This document shows, in pieces, positions 51,431 through 59,717 of a DNA stretch of 64,000 nucleotides (positions within the stretch are counted from its first letter, which is position 1; each line of letters starts with the position of its first letter). The stretch comes from DAOTXL01 sp034435455 (GTDB lineage: Bacteria > Chloroflexota > Anaerolineae > JAAYZQ01). A program made the translations under genes and the position numbers. Under the pieces are notes generated by a model. The model was given only the letters and a program-made list of their open reading frames with translations, searched no databases and was not told the origin of the DNA. Location: assembly GCA_034435455.1 (NCBI GenBank), contig DAOTXL010000077.1:1-64000 (forward strand). Direction: 5' to 3'.

Positions 51431-52887
51431 CTCACCGCGCCGGGATAAAAGTCCAACAGGCGCCCCAGGTCGTCGAACCAGCCGCAGGGACAGCCGGTGG
51501 GTTCCTCCCCCTCCATGATGACGAACGGCAAGAAGATGCTGTACGTGCCGGTGGGCACAACGGAGGGGCGGAGGGCCCCCTCCGTCACCGTCGTCGGCCC
51601 GGAGGCGGCAGAGGGTCGCCAGGCAGGGCCGGCCATCTTGACCGGCACCCATTGCCCTTCGCCTGTAGAGCGGATCACCTGCAGGTAGACGATCTCCAGT
51701 TCCATTTCGACCTCGTAGATGCGTTGCAGGAGGCCGTCCGGGCAGTTGCCCTGGGTGAAGCAGTTGTCATAGGGGATGCCGGCAGGGATGACATATTCCG
51801 GCGGGGCCAGTTGGGTCGGATTGCGGAGTTGGGGCAGGAATTCGCTATTCGGCGCCTGGTCGGCGTCGCGCCAGGCCACTTCCAGGGGAAAGGCGGCGGA
51901 AAAGTGCAGGTCGCCGGATAACAGGGCTGTATCCCTGGCCAGGCGATAGGTGCCCGATGAGAGGCGGTCGGCATTCAGGTAGGGTGGTTTGCCGGACGAA
52001 TCGGTGTAGGGGTCGCCGGGCATGGGCGGATACTTGAGCAGGAAATAGTTGGCCCCTGGCGGTATATTGAGCAGGATACGGCCATGCCGGTCGGGGTAGG
52101 TGGCGCGCAACTGGTCCATCAACGGCTGAAAGATGCCCAGCCAGCCGACACCGATGTAGGACTGGAAGGTGGCCTGCTGCGTGCCGGCCACGGAGGCTCG
52201 CACGGCGGGGGGGAAGTGCAGAGTAAAGACGCCGGTCAGGGGGTAGTAGTCCGCCCCTGGCAGCCTGATCCAGCAGCCGCTGTTGGGCGGGAGGGTCAGG
52301 CCGTCCGGTCCCAGGGGCAGGGGAAGCGGTTGTCCGACGCCATAGTGATCCTCCGGGTAGCGGAAGGGTTGGGTGCTGTTGGCGATGGGCTGGCCGGTGC
52401 CCATGCGGGTGGTGTCCAGCCACCAGATCTGCTGTGTCACCTCCGCCCCGGTCACATCGAATACCCGCAGCGTGGAGGTCGGCACGGCGCTGGCCAGGTG
52501 GTCAAAGCGGGGCGGCTGGCCCAGGCAGCCGAACAGGGTCATCTGGTTGTTGGGCACTCCGGCCACAGTCATAAAACGCGGATAGATGGTGGTGGTGATG
52601 ACCACCATATCGCCGTGGCGCGACCCTGCCTGGTAGACGACGAGGCCGGCCCAGTCGCTCCAGGACAGGATCGTGCCCTGCAGGTACTCATCCGGGATGG
52701 CGCCGACCAGCTCGACCAGGCTCAGGCCGCGCGGTTCCAGCCAGTCGGGCATGGCTGCCGGAGTGGGGGCGGCCCCGGCGACCAGGGCGACCAGGGCGGC
52801 CAGCAGCAGGGCCAGGCTGAGGAGCAGGTAGCGGCGGCGGGGCAGCCTGGTTTCGCCAGAGCCACACCCCAGAGGACACTCATTCAC
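51427..52887 (-). CDS. Secreted protein of unknown function with F-L-P-F motif
   Basis: 486 residues from the ATG at 52887 (GAGGTGA upstream), overlapping the sulfotransferase stop by 8 bp. A signal peptide or anchor (RRRYLLLSLALLLAALVALVAGA) is followed by a long beta-rich chain with no domain I recognise. The middle includes NIPPGANYFLLKYPPMPGDPYTD, reminiscent of carboxypeptidase-regulatory-like (prealbumin-fold) modules, and the end carries YSIFLPFVIMEGEEPTGCPCG. It is probably extracytoplasmic and involved with the glycan, by location only. Confidence 0.7.
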   Translation of the reverse strand: MNECPLGCGSGETRLPRRRYLLLSLALLLAALVALVAGAAPTPAAMPDWLEPRGLSLVELVGAIPDEYLQGTILSWSDWAGLVVYQAGSRHGDMVVITTTIYPRFMTVAGVPNNQMTLFGCLGQPPRFDHLASAVPTSTLRVFDVTGAEVTQQIWWLDTTRMGTGQPIANSTQPFRYPEDHYGVGQPLPLPLGPDGLTLPPNSGCWIRLPGADYYPLTGVFTLHFPPAVRASVAGTQQATFQSYIGVGWLGIFQPLMDQLRATYPDRHGRILLNIPPGANYFLLKYPPMPGDPYTDSSGKPPYLNADRLSSGTYRLARDTALLSGDLHFSAAFPLEVAWRDADQAPNSEFLPQLRNPTQLAPPEYVIPAGIPYDNCFTQGNCPDGLLQRIYEVEMELEIVYLQVIRSTGEGQWVPVKMAGPAWRPSAASGPTTVTEGALRPSVVPTGTYSIFLPFVIMEGEEPTGCPCGWFDDLGRLLDFYPGAVR

Positions 52888-53929
52888 CTCGCACCTCGTT
52901 TCTGTGCTTCCCCAGCCAGAGCGTTTCTTGCAGTCGGGAGAGGTCGCGCCACATCTCGGTCAGCGCTTCGGTAACAGCGGCGTTGAAGCGGTTCTGCTGC
53001 TCGACGATAGGGTTGATGTACCAGCGCAGCAGACGACGGATCACCTTTTGGGCCAGCGCCTCGACCTTGGGCCACAGCCCCGGCGGCCAGGTTGGCCAGG
53101 CGATGGGCAGGTGCGGGTTGACCATGGTGACGGTGCGCAATCGCTCCAGGACAAGGGGCACGCGCGACAGCGGGATGAGGGAGTAGTCCTGGTCTAACGA
53201 GTAACCGAGGGCGGCGAACTGGGCAGGGTAGGGCCCCTGCCGCAGCAGATCCACAATCATGGGCGGCAGTTCTGAGCGCCAGCCGCCCACCTGGCCTTTA
53301 CGGAAGAAGCGGGGATCCATGCCGGGCATATGGCGCATCTGCTCAAAGGTCCATGCACCCGCCACATCCCTGATGCGTTCGAGGCGAACCTCCTGGATCG
53401 AGGCTGTCAGAACCTCCAGGGCAGCAACCGGGTCATGCTTGAGGTCTTCGTAGCGGACCACGCAGGACTTGCCGGAGCGTAGCCAGCTCAGCGAGATGTC
53501 AAGCGCAGTCGAAAAGCCATCCCGGACGTAGGCGGCGGTATGTTCGCCGATCGTCCCCTCGTCAAGGGCCATGATCGGTGCCCGATCGCGTTCCGAAAAG
53601 ACCACCTCAGCGCCGAAGGCCCGCACATAGTGGAACAGGGAAACGAGTACATCACACGGGTGGCGAAGGGTGGTCACCAGCACCACGCCGTTGCGCTCTG
53701 CCCAGTCAATCAGGTCCGGACGGGCGGCGTAGTGCTGGTGAGCCACCCAGCGTGGGCCCAACGCCTCGGCCTCGGCGACGTTGAATTCGATGCTGTTTAG
53801 CTCCCCGATCGGCAGATCGTAGAGGTTGGCCAGTAGATATTTGATCCACGTGTTGCCAGTCTTGGGGGTGCTGACAATCAGGATCTTCAAATTGTCCGTG
53901 TTTGGCACGATTCCTGAAGTTGCGTTCAT
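52880..53929 (-). CDS. PAPS-dependent sulfotransferase
   Basis: 349 residues from the ATG at 53929, which follows GGGAG; eight further codons are open upstream. The 5'-phosphosulfate-binding loop is TPKTGNTWIKYLL (about residue 22), the 3'-phosphate region is around RYEDLKHDP, and the C-terminal P-loop-like motif RKGQVGGWR corresponds to the family RKGxxGDWK. AHQHY may hold the catalytic His. The family moves sulfate from PAPS to a hydroxyl or amine of a sugar or lipid. In a glycan cluster it predicts a sulfated surface glycan. No PAPS-synthesis genes are in the window. Confidence 0.87.
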   Translation of the reverse strand: MNATSGIVPNTDNLKILIVSTPKTGNTWIKYLLANLYDLPIGELNSIEFNVAEAEALGPRWVAHQHYAARPDLIDWAERNGVVLVTTLRHPCDVLVSLFHYVRAFGAEVVFSERDRAPIMALDEGTIGEHTAAYVRDGFSTALDISLSWLRSGKSCVVRYEDLKHDPVAALEVLTASIQEVRLERIRDVAGAWTFEQMRHMPGMDPRFFRKGQVGGWRSELPPMIVDLLRQGPYPAQFAALGYSLDQDYSLIPLSRVPLVLERLRTVTMVNPHLPIAWPTWPPGLWPKVEALAQKVIRRLLRWYINPIVEQQNRFNAAVTEALTEMWRDLSRLQETLWLGKHRNEVRGE

Positions 53930-53963
53930 GCTCCCGCCCCCTGGAACAAACATGCGTTGCCCA

Positions 53964-55147
53964 TCAATGCTTCGCGGCCAAAACGATATCCTGGCCGCTC
54001 AACCAGGTTTGCCGACCGCACCAGGCTCCGTAATGGACAGGCTCCATGAGCTGAAAGCCATGCTTCTCATACAGACGCCGGATGAACGATTCGTCGTAGG
54101 CGACAATAGCTTCGGGCACGTTGATGCTTTCAACCCGGTAGTGCCCGAAATCGAACTTGAGCTCCCAGCGAGCTTTTTTGTCTCTGATAAGTTGCCGCGA
54201 TTCAGGATTGAGCAGGAAATAGGTGTGAGGGTTCGGCCCCCTGCCTTTAACAGGCGATGGATCTCGGAAAAGTAATGGTCCATGTCCGCCGGCAGCATAT
54301 GGGTAAAAACAGAGGTCAGGAAGATAAAGTCGAAGGATTGGTCGTCGTAGGGGAATCTGTACTGAGAGGCCTGATATTTGCCGTTTGGATTGTAGCTTTT
54401 ATTGAACAGATCCGCATGAACAAAGTGAAAGTTGGGATGTTTGGGGGTGATATTCTCTCGACACCAATCAATGCACGTTTTTGAAATGTCCATCCCCTCG
54501 TAGCGACCATTCCGGTTCAGATAGCCGGTCAGGGGGATGGCCATGCGCCCGATTCCACAGCCGATTTCGAGCACCCTTTCGTGAGGCTGCAAACCGGCCA
54601 ATTCCACAAAATAAGTCAGGAACGCCTCCCCAATTTCCTTAAAAGGGCCATCTCCCACGAAATCTTTGAGGGGCGTATGCATGAACAAGGGATTCTCCAG
54701 GGAGCTCGGCGCAAGGGTCACCAGCCTGGGGCTGGCTGCCAATTCAGCTTTGGGCGAGAATCGTACGTGGATAGAATGCGGTTGTCCATCCTTCAGGATA
54801 TGGGGGATGACGTACGTGAAGGCATGTCTTCCGTCCCCTTTCCCCGCTTCGTACAGATCCTGGCGAAAACCGTCGGCCCATACCGTGTCGACCAGGGTAT
54901 CACCATCCCAGATCTCGACCGCGATTGGGACGTTGGGTCGAGTCCGATCCCAGGCCCAGCCCACGATGATCTCGGCATCACAATGGTCCACAACGCCTTC
55001 CAGGTCGAGGCTATGAGCAGCGACTCGGGCGAACTCTCTGCTCAGAACCGTTTGAATCTCCTCCTGCAAAACGGTTCGCAAGGATTCTCGAAGAGCTCGG
55101 CGCACGCTCTTGGGAATCAATCTCATCACAAAAGGTCCCAATTCCAT
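53964..55147 (-). CDS. SAM-dependent methyltransferase with N-terminal beta domain, frameshifted
   Basis: From the ATG at 55147 (GGAGATACAAAG upstream) the frame encodes a basic helical N-terminus and a beta-sandwich (about 50-145, VVDHCDAEIIVGWAWDR ... DGRHAFTYVIP) often seen attached to glycan enzymes. A class I methyltransferase follows (VLEIGCGIGRMAIPL, MDISKTCIDWCREN, FDFIFLTSVFTHM). After LLKAGGRTL, near 54222-54240, the reading frame is lost. A normal methyltransferase ending (YFLLNPESRQLIRDKK ... SGQDIVLAAKH) continues in another frame to a TGA at 53964. Inserting one base restores the protein. Without correction the frame ends at 53999 with a nonsense tail. This is a genuine mutation or an assembly error. 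Confidence 0.75.
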
Positions 55148-55305
55148 CTTTGTATCTCCTGTACTTTGGACCTGGCACCCTGTCGGGGTAGGCTTGTGGA
55201 AGCTCTCAGGATCAAAATCGAGGCTTTAGCCGGTGAAAGCGGACGAGTTCCTGTCCATGTCAGGCACAATTCTTGGGGCTGCGTTCATATTCCCTTTCCT
55301 CGGAG

Positions 55306-56073
55306 TCAGGAGGCTGTCGGTTTGCGCAAGAGGAATAGATCCTGGCTGGGATTTCCCCTGGCGCCTTCTGGAATGAAATCTACCACATTCCATCCCCGGG
55401 CCAGTTTCTCACGCACATATTGTTCAGGGTGAAATGCAGCGCACATATTGGTCCCTGCGTATTCTTCACCGAGGATGACGAGGCGACCAAGCCGGAATTG
55501 CTCCTGCTCTTGGGGTGGCAGAATGTTGAGATAGTGTTCGCCGTGGACGGTGATCAGAAGGTAACCACCCGGCCTGAGTATCCTGAACAACTCGCCGATC
55601 CAAAAAAACTGCTGCTCTTCCGTCAGATGGGTAAAGACTGACAGGGCGTAAATAAAACCGAATTTGTTGTCCGCGTAATCCAGCCTACCACACAACTCAT
55701 TTGTCTGAAAATGGGCAAAAGGCAGTTCGACCCGGCACCAGTTGATCAGCCTGAGGTTGTAGTCTGTGCCGTATAACTCGACCTCCTGTAACGATTTCCA
55801 ATGGCGCATGATCCGCCCACAACCGCAACCAAAGTCGAGGATGGGGCTGACGTCGGCCAGGCTCAGGCCGTGCTTTTGCAGGATGTCGAGGATACTTTGA
55901 GCACCCCAGGCTCCCGCCTTCAGGAACCAGGAAACATCCTCCGAGCCGGCAGCCAGGAAGATCAATTCGGCCGGGGGGATGGGCAGATTGCCCTGCATCC
56001 GATTCCACGCCCGCAGGGCAAAATTCCGTACCTCGGATCGCGGCGACAATTTTCTCACTGTTTCACTCTCCAT
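55306..56073 (-). CDS. SAM-dependent methyltransferase
   Basis: 255 residues from the ATG at 56073, directly adjacent to the stop of the upstream GT4. Class I motifs: ILDFGCGCGRIMRHW, YGTDYNLRLINWCR, FGFIYALSVFTHLTEEQ and LRPGGYLLITVHGE. The fold and the VFTHL motif resemble the neighbouring frameshifted methyltransferase, so the two may be paralogues that methylate the same glycan. The DNA here and in that neighbour looks somewhat less GC-rich than the flanking glycosyltransferases. The 158 bp between the two genes hold nothing recognisable. Confidence 0.85.
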   Translation of the reverse strand: MESETVRKLSPRSEVRNFALRAWNRMQGNLPIPPAELIFLAAGSEDVSWFLKAGAWGAQSILDILQKHGLSLADVSPILDFGCGCGRIMRHWKSLQEVELYGTDYNLRLINWCRVELPFAHFQTNELCGRLDYADNKFGFIYALSVFTHLTEEQQFFWIGELFRILRPGGYLLITVHGEHYLNILPPQEQEQFRLGRLVILGEEYAGTNMCAAFHPEQYVREKLARGWNVVDFIPEGARGNPSQDLFLLRKPTAS

Positions 56074-57306
56074 CTAAGAGATTGCCTGTTCATACGCTTC
56101 CCGGAACCGGGCCACGGCCACATCCCAGGTGTATCGTTCCAGCACCTTTTCCCGCCCCCGCCGCGCCAGCCGCTCGCGGAGCGCCTCATCGGTCAGCAGC
56201 TCCAGGATCGCGCTGGCCAACTGCGGCACATCCCCGTAGGGCACCAGCAGGCCGTCCTCCCACTCGTCTATCACGGTGGGGATGGCCCCGCTGCGGCAGC
56301 CGACTACCGGCTTGCCGGCCGCCCAGGCCTCGATGAAGGTGATGCCAAACGATTCGTGGCCTGAGGGTGAGACAAAAATATCGCAGGCGGCGAAAATCTC
56401 GGCCTTTTCCGCCTCGCTAAAGTTGGGGATGAGCTGAATGCGGTCCCGTTCCTGCGGCGAAAAGGTCTCCAGCACGCGGTCCAGGTGCGGCGAATAGGTC
56501 GTCCGCCCCCCGGCGACGATGAGCCTGGCCTCCGGCATCTGCCGCCACACCAGGCGCATGGCGTGATATAGCCCGTCAATCCCCTTGTGCGCCGCCTGCT
56601 GGCCGATGAAGGCGATCACCGGCGCGTCCTCCCAGCCCAGCGCGCGGCGCAGCGCGCTCCCGTCGGCGGTTTGGAACGGCTGCGGGTCCACGCCGGGCGA
56701 GGCGATCCGCACCCGGTCGGCGGGAAAGCCTCTGGAAACGACCCAATCTCGCTCGAATGGCGTGTAGGCGATGTAGATGTCGCAGAGGGCGATGGCCTTG
56801 TAGATGATCGGCCGGTCGTAGCTCCAGCGGTCGCCGGGGTGGAGCGCCCCGCAAAAGACCAGCGGCAGACGGTTGAACCGTTTGCCCACGGCAGCATAGT
56901 ACATGTGCAGCAGCGGAAAGGCCGAGGCGACCAGTACGTCGGCCTGAGCGCGACAAATGGCCCGGAACATCGGCCAGGAGATGGGGCCGTGGTACAGGGT
57001 GCGCAGCAGGTCGTTGAACGGCCAGTTGTGGCGAAAGGCGGTAGATTGCAGCCGCACCAGATACGGCGCCAGGCGGTTATTGACCGGGAAGCGGCGGATG
57101 CGGACCCCGTTCAACTCCTCATCCTCACGGATGGGAATGGCCGGCTCGACCGGGTCCACGAAAAAGCCGGGATTGTAGCCGTTGGTCGTGTAGACGGTCA
57201 CCCGGTCGCCATAGCGGGAAACCAACCCCTCCGAGATGCGCTGGAAGAGGAACTCGGTGCCGCCGATGGCCGGATAGTAGCCGTGAACCACGTGCAAAAC
57301 ATTCAT
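56074..57306 (-). CDS. GT4 glycosyltransferase
   Basis: 410 residues from the ATG at 57306. Opening MNVLHVVHGYYPAIGGTE, donor-site motifs VIAFIGQQAAHKGIDGLYHA and HESFGITFIEAWAAGKPVVG with the E-x7-E pattern, and C-terminal EKVLERYTWDVAVARFREAY. This is GT-B, family GT4. It stops next to the methyltransferase start, indicating cotranscription. A palindromic element and an operator-like inverted repeat lie just upstream. Confidence 0.9.
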   Translation of the reverse strand: MNVLHVVHGYYPAIGGTEFLFQRISEGLVSRYGDRVTVYTTNGYNPGFFVDPVEPAIPIREDEELNGVRIRRFPVNNRLAPYLVRLQSTAFRHNWPFNDLLRTLYHGPISWPMFRAICRAQADVLVASAFPLLHMYYAAVGKRFNRLPLVFCGALHPGDRWSYDRPIIYKAIALCDIYIAYTPFERDWVVSRGFPADRVRIASPGVDPQPFQTADGSALRRALGWEDAPVIAFIGQQAAHKGIDGLYHAMRLVWRQMPEARLIVAGGRTTYSPHLDRVLETFSPQERDRIQLIPNFSEAEKAEIFAACDIFVSPSGHESFGITFIEAWAAGKPVVGCRSGAIPTVIDEWEDGLLVPYGDVPQLASAILELLTDEALRERLARRGREKVLERYTWDVAVARFREAYEQAIS

Positions 57307-57360
57307 GGCACAGGATTTAAGTTTCTGTGATCTGTTTCTCCAGGGCAGGATGCCTCGACA

Positions 57361-57375
57361 ATGTTAAATTAACAT
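57361..57375. promoter_or_regulatory. AT-rich inverted repeat, possible operator
   Basis: ATGTTAAATTAACAT is a 7+7 inverted repeat around one base, about 55 bp upstream of a GT4 start, in an AT-rich patch that also contains a TATAAT-like box (57378-57383) without a good -35 partner. Confidence 0.35.
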
Positions 57376-57392
57376 AAATTATAGACGGGGCG

Positions 57393-57488
57393 GACCTCAC
57401 CCCATCCCCCAACCCCCTGGCCCTCTCCTCCGAATTCCGAATTCGGAATTCCGAATTCGGAAGGGGGCCAGGGGGTAGGGGTGAGGTC
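57393..57488. repeat. Interspersed palindromic repeat, intergenic copy
   Basis: GACCTCACCCC and ACCCCCTGGCC at one end are mirrored by GGCCAGGGGGT and GGGGTGAGGTC at the other, a 96-bp inverted repeat. The centre consists of CCGAATTC/GAATTCGG palindromes. It shares end sequences with the in-frame copy at 48090-48155. Confidence 0.8.
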
Positions 57489-57512
57489 GAATCGAACATG
57501 GTCGAGATACTC

Positions 57513-58280
57513 CTACAGATGGAACTTGCGCAGGGCCGTGTCCAGCTCCTCGGCCGTGCCGATGTCCAGGTACTGGCCATCGGCAAAATAGAGGCCATAC
57601 ACCGCCAGGCCCTGCCGCAGGGCCTCACCAAACACCTCCGACAGGACCACTTCGCGCTCCTCATGGGCAATCTGCGCCAAAAAGTCGTGCATCAGCCCGG
57701 TGAAGCGGCTGCCCCAGCAACAGATGCCCCAGGTGTTATACAGGTCGGTCTGACGGGGTTTGTCTATATTGTAGAGGACACGGCCCTCCTCATCCAGTTT
57801 GACCGGGCTGAATTTCCAGGGTGTGTCGGTGTCAAAGATGCCGAGCGTCAGGTCGGCCTGCCGGGCGCGGTGGTAAGCCACCAGCCGGACAAAGGCATCC
57901 CGTGGCTCGACGATGGTGTCGGGCATGCCAAAGATGACCGTCTCGCCCCGCAGCCAGGGATAGGCCAGGTCCAGGGCGAACGGCATCCCGCGCAGCACGT
58001 CCTGGTAGAGGTAGGCCACGTTGGTGCCAAAGCGCCGGCCCGCGCCGTAGTAGCGCATGATATCCTGCTTGTTCTCCCCCAGGACAATAAAGATCCGCCG
58101 CGCACCGGCGGTCACCATCTGCTCAAACAGATATTGGCTGATGACCTTGGGACGGCGTTCCACCTTCCCTCTGACCTGGAAATCCTGATAGCCTACCGGG
58201 AACAGCTCTTTTGGGCAGGGGAAGGGGGCCAGCCGGGTGCCCTGGCCGGCGGCCGGGATGAGGCCCACAATGTCACTCAT
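57513..58280 (-). CDS. Sugar-phosphate nucleotidyltransferase
   Basis: 255 residues from the ATG at 58280 (AGGAG five nt upstream; a GTG two codons earlier is possible). The signature PAAGQGTRLAPFPCPKELFPVG contains the G-x-G-T-R nucleotide loop and the Lys of PKELFPVG. FGMPDTIVEPRDAF supplies the metal-binding Asp, and the C-terminal AEELD marks the end of the fold. It resembles the RmlA/GalU superfamily, which makes NDP-sugars from NTP and sugar-1-phosphate. It supplies a donor for the neighbouring transferases; the sugar is unknown. The 128 bp upstream of it hold no clear element. Confidence 0.87.
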   Translation of the reverse strand: MSDIVGLIPAAGQGTRLAPFPCPKELFPVGYQDFQVRGKVERRPKVISQYLFEQMVTAGARRIFIVLGENKQDIMRYYGAGRRFGTNVAYLYQDVLRGMPFALDLAYPWLRGETVIFGMPDTIVEPRDAFVRLVAYHRARQADLTLGIFDTDTPWKFSPVKLDEEGRVLYNIDKPRQTDLYNTWGICCWGSRFTGLMHDFLAQIAHEEREVVLSEVFGEALRQGLAVYGLYFADGQYLDIGTAEELDTALRKFHL

Positions 58281-58408
58281 CTTCACTCCTCATATACTAT
58301 CTGCTCGTAACTACCCTCCCGCAGGTTACAACAAGGCGAGCCGCTCATTGCAGCGCACTTTTACGCGGAGATTGCGCCCAAACCTGCGGGGGGTCGGCAG
58401 TTACTCCG

Positions 58409-59716
58409 CTACAGCGCAAAGGGAATCTCCGGGTTGAACATCTCGCCAAACAATTCCCGGATGCCGAACAGTTCCATCAGCCTTTGCTGCGTCCACCGGT
58501 ATTGCGGCGTATCGAAACAGACGTCGAAGCTCAGTGCCTGCACGGTGGTAAAGATCTCCAGGTCGCTGCGGCGGCGGCGCGCCTGGATGGCGGCCCGCTT
58601 CTCCAGCATCGCGCTCCAATTCTCTATGGCGTCATTCATGGCTGCCAGGCAGGCCTGTTGCTGCCAGAAGGGGGGTTGCCGTGTCACCGCCGCCTCGGTC
58701 GGCAGAAACTGGCTGAGGGGCTGCCCCCGCCGCCGGGCCAGCTCTTCCCGGACCTTGCGCGCCAGCGCCGCCGGCCCGCCGGTGCGCAGGGTGCGCCATG
58801 CTTCGCCCAGGTAGTAGCGCGTGTCGTAGCGAACCGGCGGTGGGGCGGGTGTCTGCTCAGCTTCCGGGCCAAAGCGGCTGCGGTCCATCTCCAGGCCGGC
58901 CATCTCGCCCAGCAAATAGGCCCGTTTGAACTGCAACAGCAGCGCCAGCGGCAGCACCCGCTCCAGGTAGCGATCCTCGTAGTTCTTGAGGATCGTGTAC
59001 AGGGCATTCCGCTCATAGAGGTAGTGCAGCCGGGCCTGAGGTTGTTGGGAAAAGGCGCCATAGTGGACATGGTAGCAGAGCGATTGGGGGGCCAGGATCA
59101 CCTTATAGCCCAGGATCCACAGCCGCCAGCCCAGGTCAATGTCGTCAAAGTAGGCGACAAAATCCTCGTCAAAGCCGCCGATTTCCAGGAAAAGCTGCCT
59201 GTGAATGAGCATCGCCCCCCCAATCGGCCCCAGGATGTAGCGCACCTGGTCATAGGCGGTCAGGTCAGGTTCGTGGTAACCGGCAGCCCGGCCGTGGCCC
59301 AGGAACGAGACCAGCAGCCCGGCGAAATCCAGGGCCTGCCCGTCCCAGGTCAGCACTTTGGAGGCTGCACAGGCGATGTCCGGTTCATCGCCCAATGCCT
59401 CCACCAGGGCAGTTAACCAGTGGGGTTCGACGCGCATGTCCTGGTTGAGAAAGGCCACAAATTCGCTGTCGCATTGGGCGGCTGCCCGGTTGTTGCCGCC
59501 GCAAAAGCCATAGTTGCGGTCCAGGCGGATGATGCGCACCTGGGGGAACCGTTCCTGCACATAGGCCACCGAGTCGTCAGTCGAGGCGTTGTCGGCCAGC
59601 ACCAGCTCCAGGCGCTCTGCCGGGTAGTCGAGCCGGGAGAGGGAGGCGAAACAGTCCTCCATGTACTGCCGGCCATTGTAGTTCAACACAACGACACTGA
59701 CGGTCGGATAATCCAT
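58409..59716 (-). CDS. GT2 glycosyltransferase (rhamnosyltransferase-like)
   Basis: 435 residues from the ATG at 59716. GT-A motifs: VSVVVLNYNGRQYMEDCF, LADNASTDDS, LNQDMRVEPHW (the D-x-D-like metal site) and EIGGFDEDFVAYFDDIDLGWRL. This pattern is typical of WbbL/rhamnosyltransferase-type GT2 enzymes. A C-terminal extension of about 170 residues includes a hydrophobic patch (LLQFKRAYLLGEMAG) and a charged helical tail (EKRAAIQARRRRSDLE). It begins one bp after the previous stop. Donor sugar unknown. Confidence 0.88.
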   Translation of the reverse strand: MDYPTVSVVVLNYNGRQYMEDCFASLSRLDYPAERLELVLADNASTDDSVAYVQERFPQVRIIRLDRNYGFCGGNNRAAAQCDSEFVAFLNQDMRVEPHWLTALVEALGDEPDIACAASKVLTWDGQALDFAGLLVSFLGHGRAAGYHEPDLTAYDQVRYILGPIGGAMLIHRQLFLEIGGFDEDFVAYFDDIDLGWRLWILGYKVILAPQSLCYHVHYGAFSQQPQARLHYLYERNALYTILKNYEDRYLERVLPLALLLQFKRAYLLGEMAGLEMDRSRFGPEAEQTPAPPPVRYDTRYYLGEAWRTLRTGGPAALARKVREELARRRGQPLSQFLPTEAAVTRQPPFWQQQACLAAMNDAIENWSAMLEKRAAIQARRRRSDLEIFTTVQALSFDVCFDTPQYRWTQQRLMELFGIRELFGEMFNPEIPFAL

Positions 59717-59717
59717 G

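Noticed and set aside
50131..51652. Longer N-termini for the two GT4 genes at 48853-50130 and 50132-51430.
   Set aside because: The extra residues are shadows of neighbouring genes; both proteins begin with standard GT4 opening strands at the chosen ATGs.
57376..57392. TATAAT-like box at 57378-57383 as a promoter for the GT4 gene at 56074-57306.
   Set aside because: No acceptable -35 element lies at 16-18 bp; kept only as part of an AT-rich patch.
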